52,668 nucleotides of DNA, from contig JAIDWS010000034.1 in NCBI GenBank assembly GCA_029059055.1, positions 20,249 through 72,916 on the forward strand, given 5' to 3'. Below, in pieces: positions 33,617 to 40,579 of the stretch (position 1 is the first letter of the stretch; each line of letters starts with the position of its first letter). A program made the position numbers and the translations under genes. This stretch comes from Alphaproteobacteria bacterium. Lineage in GTDB: Bacteria; Pseudomonadota; Alphaproteobacteria; Rs-D84. The notes beneath the pieces are model-generated. The model saw only the letters and a program-made list of their open reading frames with translations. It searched no databases and was not told where the DNA came from.

Positions 33617-34702
33617 TTATTTGCCGGCGTATGGTGCCGCCGTTATGGTTTCCGCGTGGCGCATATCCAACGGATGCGCCTGGTATGGGACGGTTTCAAA
33701 ATCTATTTGGGACAAATCAATCGACCGAATGGCGCGACTGTACATCGTATGGTAATAAATCGTGCCATTGGCCATGTCTGTCGCCACCGTCCACTGGGTC
33801 GCAGACGGCATGTTATTCGGCGCGGTACCGACGGCAAACTGGGCGCCGACCGGCACATCAAAGTTATTCAGAATATGAAACGCCTGTAAAACCGTCTGGT
33901 ACCCGGTATCTTGGGGGATGGCCCCTGATTGCAAAAACGCCGCACGAACGAACCGCGACGGTGGGGTCATATCCCCCGGCAATCCATGCAGCCCACTGCC
34001 GCTGCCGAATGCAGCCATATGCAAATTGCGAATATTTGTGGGCCCCGCCGTGCCGGGATGCAGATTCACATAGTTATTCAGATTGGTCACCATCCACGGG
34101 AATCCCGGCGCATTGGTCAAAACCCCGATTTCATTTTCATAAAAATGCGGCACCCCGTCGACAATTTCCAAGACAACCTGGCGGCCGGATGATTCTACAA
34201 TCCGCCAATGGACGGTTGTCGTGCGCGTATCCACATTGACAATGCGCACATCTTGGATGGCGGCTTGGACCTGGTCGATGGTGGAAAACTGGGATAAAAT
34301 CCATGACACCACCTGGAAATCCGCCAATGTTTTATCATTATAATCGGGGTTATATTCCACATATTTGCCATATCCCGGGAAATAAAACAGGGCCGCCCCC
34401 AGACCCGCTTCGTTGATGCCATCGATAACAAATTCCGGCTGTTCCACCGCCAGGCCCGCAAATCCGTAACGCGTGGTGAATTCAACCCCGCCCGACCGAC
34501 CGTCGGGCAAAACAGATTGCGTCGTCCGCCCACGCGGGACAATCACATACATGTTGTTCAATTCTTCGCGGGACCAATCCATCGTCCGCGCGACAACCAA
34601 TGAATTATCTGTGGATTTTAACGTAATCCCCGTACAGGCATATCCCCCACGCCCCGCACCACACATGGCAATCGCCATCGCAATTATGGAAATATATTTC
34701 AT
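33617..34702 (-). CDS. Secreted choloylglycine hydrolase/penicillin V acylase family enzyme (copy 2)
   Basis: 361-residue precursor. The signal peptide ends GYA and exposes catalytic Cys23 (CTGITLK). Family motifs are ARTMDW (canonical Asp), INEAGL, VLTNAPGF and SRFVRAAF. It is clearly a paralogue of 22892-23983, with the same order of motifs and closely similar mid-region, but it lies 10 kb away in the opposite orientation. Periplasmic amidase; bile salt, penicillin V or acyl-homoserine lactone are possible substrates. Its leader carries a 9-bp hairpin touching the start codon. Confidence 0.88.
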   Translation of the reverse strand: MKYISIIAMAIAMCGAGRGGYACTGITLKSTDNSLVVARTMDWSREELNNMYVIVPRGRTTQSVLPDGRSGGVEFTTRYGFAGLAVEQPEFVIDGINEAGLGAALFYFPGYGKYVEYNPDYNDKTLADFQVVSWILSQFSTIDQVQAAIQDVRIVNVDTRTTTVHWRIVESSGRQVVLEIVDGVPHFYENEIGVLTNAPGFPWMVTNLNNYVNLHPGTAGPTNIRNLHMAAFGSGSGLHGLPGDMTPPSRFVRAAFLQSGAIPQDTGYQTVLQAFHILNNFDVPVGAQFAVGTAPNNMPSATQWTVATDMANGTIYYHTMYSRAIRSIDLSQIDFETVPYQAHPLDMRHAETITAAPYAGK

Positions 34703-34725
34703 TGTAATCCCCCCATGGGATTACA
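34703..34725 (-). promoter_or_regulatory. Hairpin/operator directly before the start of choloylglycine hydrolase copy 2
   Basis: TGTAATCCC and GGGATTACA form 9-bp arms around CCCAT, ending next to the ATG. TATACT (minus, 34725-34730) lies just upstream, so the hairpin would be at the mRNA 5' end. It could be an operator or a translation-blocking stem. Confidence 0.55.
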
Positions 34726-34772
34726 GTATACCGACACCCCCATCCCCAATCCACAGGAAGCATTCCCGTCCA

Positions 34773-36545
34773 TCATTTCACAATTTCATGAAATATTTCA
34801 GCCGGGACCGTACCACCGGTCATTTTACCGTGCATGGGGGTAAAATCGTCATTGCCCATCCAAACCCCGATAACCAGTTTATCCGTCGCCCCCACAAACC
34901 ATGCGTCACGGTTACCGTTACTGGTCCCGGTTTTGCCGCCCAACACATTCGGGGCCGCCGCCCGTCGGCCGGTACCACCCGGTTTAATCACATCCGCCAA
35001 CAATTGCGACATATATTCCACCGTGGTCGGGGCCAAAATCTGGATGGCATCGGACGGGTTGCGTTCGTATAAAACGCGCCCCGACGGGTCGACAATCCGG
35101 GTAATTGAATACGGCCGCACAGATTTCCCATCATTCCAAATCACCGCATAAATTGTGGTCAAATCCAGCAAATTCATTTCCGACGCACCCAACACAGTCG
35201 AATATTCACGGCGCAATTGCGTTCCCACCCCCAAACGCCCCGCCATGTCCAAGACCGTATCAATGCCATATTGCTGGGTTAATTTCAACGGGACCGAATT
35301 AACACTTTTTGCGAATGCGGTCGCCAACGTGATATCCCCATAATAACGTTCATTGTAATTTTTCGGGTTATAATCCCCAATGGCAAACGGTGAATCATTA
35401 ACATACGCATCCGGCGTCATTCCGTTTTCCAACGCAACCAAATACACCACCGGTTTGAAACTGCTGCCGGGTTGGCGCATGGCCAATGCGCGATTAAACT
35501 GGCTGGCCTGGTAATCCGCACCACCGACCATCGCACGCATGGCGCCATCGCGCGTCATGGCGACAACGGCCCCCTGGTATTCGCCGACATTATCCGTCAC
35601 AGTCGCGGCAACATGTTCCTGTAACCCACGGTCCAGCGTGGTGTAAACAAACAAATCAGAATCCCAGAGCCCGATGCGCGAACGCACTTCGTCAATAACG
35701 AAATCCGTCCAATAGCGGTAAATGTTTGTATCCGGCGCGGGGGTCGCCGGCATCAATTGTTTGGCCGCGGCGCGGGCATCGTTCAGGCTGATGTATCCCT
35801 GGCGCACCATTTCGGTTAACACAACACGGGCACGGGCAATATTCTTGTCCGGATTTTTCAGTGGGCTGTACGTGGTGGGTGCCTTTAACATGGCGGCAAT
35901 TTGCGCACTTTGCGCCAACGTCATTTTGGATGCGGGCACCTGGAACAGAGTACGGGACGCGGCGTCAATTCCCCGCATCCCCCCCACCAACGATACGCGG
36001 TTCATGTACAAATCCAGAACCTGGTTCTTGGTAAAGCGATTTTCCAACCAGTATGATAAAATCAGTTCTTGGACCTTGCGCGAAATGGTCTTTTCCCGGG
36101 ACAAGAACACATTTTTTGCCGTTTGTTGGGTAATGGACGACCCACCGGCGGCGATGCGACCACGGACCAGGTTCGACAACATGGCACGTGTAATGCCGCG
36201 CATATCAATGGGACCGTGTTGAAAGAATCGTTTATCTTCGATGGCGATAATCGCCTGCCATACGTGGGGCGGCAGATTTTCCGTCGACACCGGGGCGCCC
36301 ATGATGCGGTTTGCACTGCGTATTTCCACACCATCGCGGTCCAACACCGTCACCGCCGCGGGCCGCGTTTCATGCAATATCGCGTCCAGCGATGGCATTT
36401 GCAAGAACACCGTCAACACCCAAACCGCCACCGCGGCAATCGCCACCACAACCAAGTTAAACAGCCACACCAACAACCGCGTCCGCAGCGACGGCCGTGT
36501 TTTTTCCGTGGCAATATTTTCATCCGACAAATTGCGACGTGGCAC
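34773..36545 (-). CDS. Class A penicillin-binding protein (PBP1A family)
   Basis: 590 residues. A cytosolic arm and transmembrane helix (about 24-48) are followed by the GT51 glycosyltransferase domain (AIEDKRFFQHGPID with Glu103, then GGSSITQQTAKN). A transpeptidase domain has Ser361 in SSFK, SVN (AKSVNSVP) and KTGTSNG. It polymerises and crosslinks peptidoglycan. It is shorter than E. coli PBP1A because the OB-fold insert is absent. The start is GTG with GGGGG upstream; a minus-strand TATAAT lies further up. Confidence 0.93.
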   Translation of the reverse strand: MPRRNLSDENIATEKTRPSLRTRLLVWLFNLVVVAIAAVAVWVLTVFLQMPSLDAILHETRPAAVTVLDRDGVEIRSANRIMGAPVSTENLPPHVWQAIIAIEDKRFFQHGPIDMRGITRAMLSNLVRGRIAAGGSSITQQTAKNVFLSREKTISRKVQELILSYWLENRFTKNQVLDLYMNRVSLVGGMRGIDAASRTLFQVPASKMTLAQSAQIAAMLKAPTTYSPLKNPDKNIARARVVLTEMVRQGYISLNDARAAAKQLMPATPAPDTNIYRYWTDFVIDEVRSRIGLWDSDLFVYTTLDRGLQEHVAATVTDNVGEYQGAVVAMTRDGAMRAMVGGADYQASQFNRALAMRQPGSSFKPVVYLVALENGMTPDAYVNDSPFAIGDYNPKNYNERYYGDITLATAFAKSVNSVPLKLTQQYGIDTVLDMAGRLGVGTQLRREYSTVLGASEMNLLDLTTIYAVIWNDGKSVRPYSITRIVDPSGRVLYERNPSDAIQILAPTTVEYMSQLLADVIKPGGTGRRAAAPNVLGGKTGTSNGNRDAWFVGATDKLVIGVWMGNDDFTPMHGKMTGGTVPAEIFHEIVK

Positions 36546-36625
36546 CGTATTTCCCCCAATATCTGTTATTCAAAGAATTATATCACAAAAATCCCGCATC
36601 GCACCAGATGAATAACGATTGAAAA

Positions 36626-36649
36626 AAATCCCCGGCGAACCGGGGATTT
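36626..36649 (-). terminator. Intrinsic terminator
   Basis: AAATCCCCGG/CCGGGGATTT hairpin directly after the small membrane gene at 36652. Confidence 0.87.
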
Positions 36650-36651
36650 GG

Positions 36652-36927
36652 TTATTTCTTTTTAACCGATTTTTTCGGCGCAGTCTTTTTCGACGCCGGC
36701 TTTTTCACGGACGCCGGTTTTGTCGTCGCGCGCGGTGCGGATACCCGTACATATTCTTTGTACAGCAATTCAACGCAGATATACGCAATCAGCGCCGATG
36801 CCGCCGTAATCAGACCAGCCAACAGCCCGTCGGAAAAGATGGCGAACAGCACAATCGCCACAGCCAATATAACGGTATAGAAAATATTCTGTGCCATTAC
36901 ATTAACGATTTTTTCAAATGTTTTCAT
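36652..36927 (-). CDS. Small membrane protein with Lys/Ala-rich tail
   Basis: 91 residues. Two transmembrane helices (about 13-29 and 34-54) are followed by a highly basic KKPASKKTAPKK-type tail that may touch nucleic acid or the ribosome. No family recognised. ATG 36927 is chosen because GGAG lies upstream and a minus-strand TATAAT sits before it; an upstream in-frame start would overlap the promoter. Confidence 0.65.
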   Translation of the reverse strand: MKTFEKIVNVMAQNIFYTVILAVAIVLFAIFSDGLLAGLITAASALIAYICVELLYKEYVRVSAPRATTKPASVKKPASKKTAPKKSVKKK

Positions 36928-37047
36928 TTTTATACTCCGTTTGGATTCGGGCATATTATATCAGAAAAAATCCCCAATGTGTACGAAATAACGAACAACC
37001 GCCCCACACAGGGGCGGCATGTACCAAGGGAGAAACAAAAATCCGTT

Positions 37048-37779
37048 TTACAAAATCACCTGGCCACCCAGACGCGCCGTGGACGGAATCGGTCCGAACG
37101 ATGAACGGCGGCTGACATAAATATTGCCGGTGATGACGAAATCCCCACAGAACTGTAACATGTTCACATCGCGCAGGAACAGGTTTCCGTCAATATATGT
37201 ATCGCACGGCAAAACATATTTACGCATGTTTTGCAGATACACATTACCCTGGACGCGGATACCGCGGGTTAACATGTGACCGTCGCCACGCCCATTAACC
37301 ACAACATCCCCGGTCAAATTATATCGCGGCGCAACAACCTGTTGGGGACGCGGTGCGGCAACCACATCACGGCGCAGCGGCAATGTCGGACGCACCGCAC
37401 GCGGCTTTACCTGGCGCGGCGATACATCAGACGCGGCCACGCGGGGGGTGTCGCTGACAATAACCGGAACTGCATCGGCATCAACAACCACAACCGTTTT
37501 TTTACCACAACGGCTGATATCAATAATCAACATGGAAAACAAAACGATGATTGACACCAACAAAGTCAAATTCACCATACCAATTAAATCAATCGTGCGC
37601 AGCCAATCCCACACGCGACGGGCCATACGCCCCATCCAGCGAAACGGACGGCAAATCAAATCCCATGCGCGCGCCCAAAACCCGGCGGCGGTGCGGTTCG
37701 TTTTACGACGGGCAGCGGTGCGTTTTTTGTTTTTTTCAACGCGACGTGCGGCGATTTTCATCTTTAATTGTTTGAACAT
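37048..37779 (-). CDS. Membrane-anchored protein with C-terminal beta-repeat (polymer-like) domain
   Basis: 243 residues: a strongly basic, Trp-rich cytosolic region (1-60), one transmembrane helix (about 65-88), a Pro/Arg-rich linker and a C-terminal domain of short repeating strands (GDVVVNGRGDGH, RGIRVQGNVYL, YIDGNLFLRDV, FVITGNIYVS). The G-x-V/I-x-V periodicity resembles bactofilin or beta-helix folds, but no family is certain. It might be a periplasmic scaffold. Four TTTGTC repeats lie upstream. Confidence 0.6.
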   Translation of the reverse strand: MFKQLKMKIAARRVEKNKKRTAARRKTNRTAAGFWARAWDLICRPFRWMGRMARRVWDWLRTIDLIGMVNLTLLVSIIVLFSMLIIDISRCGKKTVVVVDADAVPVIVSDTPRVAASDVSPRQVKPRAVRPTLPLRRDVVAAPRPQQVVAPRYNLTGDVVVNGRGDGHMLTRGIRVQGNVYLQNMRKYVLPCDTYIDGNLFLRDVNMLQFCGDFVITGNIYVSRRSSFGPIPSTARLGGQVIL

Positions 37780-37817
37780 TTGCTCACCTTTTTAGAATTT
37801 CTGTCCTAAAAATAATA

Positions 37818-37870
37818 TTTGTCAACACATTTGTCAAGGATTATTTGTCCAAAAAATACATTTTTGTCAA
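37818..37870. repeat. Four TTTGTC(A/C) repeats upstream of the 37779 gene
   Basis: TTTGTCAA at 37818-37825 and 37830-37837 (12 bp apart), TTTGTCC at 37844-37850 and TTTGTCAA at 37863-37870. Read on the minus strand they give TTGACAAA, so some may be -35 boxes. They could also be sites for a regulator. Confidence 0.5.
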
Positions 37871-37963
37871 TTTGTTGCCCACCCCATCGATGTGTTATGA
37901 CACCCCAGGGCATGGCGCGGGGGATTTTTATGGACCGGACAGCCCGCGCATCCGCGCAACATT

Positions 37964-38073
37964 ATTGACTGGATTGCTTCGTTCCACTCGCAATGACAAT
38001 GGTGTCTAATTTCCAGGAACTTTATCACCCTTGTCATTGCGAGCCACGACAGTGGCGCGGCAATCCAGTCAAT
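37964..38073. repeat. Dispersed inverted repeat (same family as 1-272)
   Basis: ATTGACTGGATTG (37964-37976) and CAATCCAGTCAAT (38061-38073) are perfect terminal arms. Internally CTCGCAATGACAA and TTGTCATTGCGAG are also complementary. It lies between the 37779 gene and the HTH cassette. Confidence 0.8.
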
Positions 38074-38102
38074 AAACCAACACACCTGGCGTGATATAAT
38101 TC

Positions 38103-38131
38103 TTGAACATTCGCGTATGATGCGATATACT
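38103..38131 (+). promoter_or_regulatory. Promoter of HTH cassette copy 1
   Basis: TTGAAC (38103-38108), N17, TATACT (38126-38131). The same boxes and spacing are kept in copy 2 (42626-42598, minus strand). Confidence 0.72.
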
Positions 38132-38137
38132 GGACCT

Positions 38138-38300
38138 GCATTGGGAAACCGGTGTAGGCTTCAAAACCTGACAAAAGCAGTCGAAAGACTTTAAACACTC
38201 CACATTGGTTGGAGGGTCGTGAATATCCAATAAACGACGCTATTGCTTTTGATAGTTTTGAACCTCCAACCGCCCCACAAAATGTGCGGCGGTGTTTTTT
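38138..38300 (+). ncRNA. Structured leader RNA with terminator (copy 1), riboswitch/attenuator-like
   Basis: Read from about 38138, the leader has the hairpin CATTGG-GAAA-CCGGTG, a short AGG/CCT stem and AGTC-GAAA-GACT (38179-38190). CTCCA/TGGAG (38198-38214), GTCGT/ACGAC (38216-38238) and CTAT/ATAG (38240-38255) follow. The terminator ACCGCCCCACA/TGTGCGGCGGT plus TTTTTT (38269-38300) ends it. GGTTGGAGG (38207-38215) is complementary to CCTCCAACC (38263-38271), which overlaps the terminator arm, so two exclusive folds exist. Copy 2 keeps the helices with paired changes. No known RNA family recognised. Confidence 0.65.
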
Positions 38301-38324
38301 ATAAACGTAAAAGGAGTTAAAACT

Positions 38325-38552
38325 ATGGCTAAATTATTAATTGATGCAAATTATTACGGTAACATTATGCGCTGTGCGCGGCAACACCTGCGCATCAGTG
38401 TGGCGGACGCTGCGGCGTTATTGAAAATGAGCAAGAAAGATTATCAAAAATGCGAACGCGGGGATGAATTATTTAGCGAAGGCACGCTTCGCCGCTTTTT
38501 CCACGGGGCGTTCGCATTGCTGATTATCAAACGCAGCCGGGCAAATTTATAA
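38325..38552 (+). CDS. Small XRE-like HTH protein of the structured-leader cassette (copy 1)
   Basis: 75 residues. RCARQHLRISVADAAALLKM then SKKDYQKCERGDELF fits a five-helix XRE/Cro-type DNA-binding fold, followed by a hydrophobic/basic end (FALLIIKRSRANL). ATG 38325 follows AAAAGGAG, only 24 nt after the leader terminator. It differs from copy 2 (42171-42398) at two residues (Lys/Arg, Glu/Asp) although about 14 silent changes exist, so both are probably under selection. It may regulate its own leader or a chromosomal target. Confidence 0.75.
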   Translation: MAKLLIDANYYGNIMRCARQHLRISVADAAALLKMSKKDYQKCERGDELFSEGTLRRFFHGAFALLIIKRSRANL

Positions 38553-38597
38553 CCCGCGCCCGCCCGTACGTTTCCCTGGGGGCGCATTCCACACAAA

Positions 38598-38621
38598 AAA
38601 ATCCCCCATCCGGGGGATTTT
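38598..38621. terminator. Bidirectional terminator between HTH copy 1 and secG
   Basis: AAAATCCCCC/GGGGGATTTT hairpin with T-runs on both strands. Confidence 0.85.
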
Positions 38622-38626
38622 TATTC

Positions 38627-38950
38627 TTAATTTTCCGGGACCACGGGTGTTGGTGCGGAATCTGCGTTTTCCTGCATAATGATTTCCTGGCGCAAATCGC
38701 TTTGCCGGGTGGCCATGTCGGATTTCGACGCAACCAACGCCAATGCCGCGCACAATACAAAGAATATTGTCGCCAACCATGCCGTCGTCTTGGTCAAGAA
38801 ATTCCCCGCCGCCGCACCGGTCAACGCACCGCCAAACATCGACGCCGCCGATGAACCGGACATGCCGCTGCCTTCGGATTTTTGTAATAAAATCAATCCT
38901 GTCATGAAAACCGATACGACAATCAAACAAACCAATAAAATCGAAAACAT
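38627..38950 (-). CDS. secG: Preprotein translocase subunit SecG
   Basis: 107 residues with two transmembrane helices (about 1-18 and 57-74) around the conserved loop LLQKSEGSGMSG...GGALTGAAAGNFLTKTT, which is diagnostic of SecG. A hydrophilic tail follows. It assists SecYE/SecA protein export. It lies downstream of rnc and lepB on the same strand. Confidence 0.93.
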   Translation of the reverse strand: MFSILLVCLIVVSVFMTGLILLQKSEGSGMSGSSAASMFGGALTGAAAGNFLTKTTAWLATIFFVLCAALALVASKSDMATRQSDLRQEIIMQENADSAPTPVVPEN

Positions 38951-38996
38951 TCTTTATCCTTAAATTTCTTCTGTGCGAATTTTAGCCATCCTGCCC

Positions 38997-39629
38997 TTAA
39001 ATTGCAAGGATTTTCAACAACGCATCTGCGGCGTTTATACTGGCGGCCTTTTTCGATGTGCCCGTTCCCGTGGCACTGTGACCCATGGCCGTGACAGCCA
39101 CGCGGAAAACCGGACTGTGTGATGCGCCCGTCGGCGCCAGGTATTCATATGTCGGCAACGCACCGCCGGAATGTTTTTGCACATATTCTTGCAGGCGGGT
39201 TTTGGGGTCTTTGGGTGCGACCGTGTCGGCCGCCGCCAAATCACGCCACAATTCGGTAATTACACCCGATGCCGCGTCAAATCCCCCGTCCAGATAAATC
39301 GCGCCAAAGACCGCTTCCATCGCGTCGGCCAAAATGTGCATAATCCGGCCGCCGGTCATATGACCGTGGCGAACACATGTGTCCAATCCCAATTCTGTGG
39401 CGACATGCGCCAATGTATTTGTCGACACCAACACCGCATGACGGCGGGCCAATTCACCTTCGGCTTCGTCGGGGAACATACGGTACAGCATTGTCGCCAC
39501 CGTCAATCCCAACACGCGGTCCCCGATAAATTCCAAACGTTCATTATTTTGGGCCGCATTGGCACCGCTTTGCGTCAATGCCAAATCCAGCAACGTCGCG
39601 TCATTAAAAGTATAATTCAGTTTTAACAC
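38997..39629 (-). CDS. rnc: Ribonuclease III
   Basis: 210 residues. The catalytic motif is NERLEFIGDRVLG (the second Asp region is normal; Arg replaces Ser of GDSVL), ADAMEAVFGAIYLDGG supplies the other acidic residues, and a C-terminal dsRNA-binding domain follows (DPKTRLQEYVQK...SKKAASINAADALLK). It processes rRNA and double-stranded RNA. Its ATG abuts the lepB stop, the conserved lepB-rnc pairing. Confidence 0.95.
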   Translation of the reverse strand: MLKLNYTFNDATLLDLALTQSGANAAQNNERLEFIGDRVLGLTVATMLYRMFPDEAEGELARRHAVLVSTNTLAHVATELGLDTCVRHGHMTGGRIMHILADAMEAVFGAIYLDGGFDAASGVITELWRDLAAADTVAPKDPKTRLQEYVQKHSGGALPTYEYLAPTGASHSPVFRVAVTAMGHSATGTGTSKKAASINAADALLKILAI

Positions 39630-40508
39630 TTAATTTATCCCCATGCCAAATCGATTCCAGCGCATCTTGTTCCCCCAATTCCAGATGGCCAACATCGACG
39701 AATGATAGTTGTGTGAATACCAGACAAACCATACTTTGCCCAGCAAATTGTCACGCGGCACAAACCCGACCGGACCACGGCTGTCGCCACTGTTGTCGCG
39801 ATTGTCCCCCATAAAGAAGTAATGGCCGTCCGGCACCGTAAAGGCCGGCGTGTTATCGTACATCGCGTTGTCCGCGTATTCAATAATGCTGTGCGATACG
39901 CCGTTCGGCAATGTTTCGGTGTATTCGGTCACCTGGAAGACGCCGCATTCGGTCGGATACATGTTGCAAAAACGGTTGTCTTTGTATTCAATGGTGTAAT
40001 TGAAATCAACCGGGGCGTTATCCATCCAAATCTTGTTCCCCTTAATCGAAATGTTATCGCGGTAATACCCGACACTGCGCAGTGATTTCGGTAATGTCGC
40101 GACAATATACGGCCGCGGGTTGGACCGTTCAACCTGTTGCCCATTGATGTACAGACGACCGTCAATCATCTGGATGGTGTCGCCGGGTCGCCCGATTAAG
40201 CGTTTGACATAATCCAACCGTTCATCGACCGGGTTGCGGAATACAATCACGTCGCCCACATCCGGTTCCGATGCCAAGAAACGCCCGTTCCACAAATGCC
40301 ATGACCCAAACGGGAAAGAATATCGGGAATACCCGTACGCCCATTTTTCAACAAAGATATGGTCCCCGATATGCAGTGTCGGAATCATTGACCCGGACGG
40401 GATGTTAAACGGTTCGATTAAAATACTGCGAAACGCGATTGCAATCAGCGCCCCGTAAAACAAAGTATTAAACCATTCGCGTGCTGTGTTTTTGTTTTTT
40501 GCCGGCAT
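39630..40508 (-). CDS. lepB: Signal peptidase I
   Basis: 292 residues. One transmembrane segment (about 14-32) is followed by the catalytic Ser40 in IPSGSMIPTL and Lys102 in DYVKRLIGRPGD, with the box MGDNRDNSGDSR. It removes signal peptides from exported proteins, many of which are encoded here. ATG 40508 has AAGGA 9 nt upstream, and the extended upstream start is unlikely. Divergent from comM. Confidence 0.95.
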   Translation of the reverse strand: MPAKNKNTAREWFNTLFYGALIAIAFRSILIEPFNIPSGSMIPTLHIGDHIFVEKWAYGYSRYSFPFGSWHLWNGRFLASEPDVGDVIVFRNPVDERLDYVKRLIGRPGDTIQMIDGRLYINGQQVERSNPRPYIVATLPKSLRSVGYYRDNISIKGNKIWMDNAPVDFNYTIEYKDNRFCNMYPTECGVFQVTEYTETLPNGVSHSIIEYADNAMYDNTPAFTVPDGHYFFMGDNRDNSGDSRGPVGFVPRDNLLGKVWFVWYSHNYHSSMLAIWNWGNKMRWNRFGMGIN

Positions 40509-40579
40509 AAATTTCAATCCTTTCTTTGTTCGATATATTAAAACTTGAAATGAATTTGCGCAAGCTATAATATGCACAT

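Noticed and set aside
37818..37870. CRISPR array
   Set aside because: The TTTGTC units are only 6-8 bp with irregular spacing and no cas genes are nearby. No CRISPR-like array was seen elsewhere either.
38138..38190. Cobalamin riboswitch or hammerhead ribozyme in the HTH leader
   Set aside because: GGGAA..CCGGTG and CCTGAC resemble parts of these, but the other conserved boxes (e.g. the B12 box near GCCACTG; CTGATGA..GAAAC) are missing in both copies.
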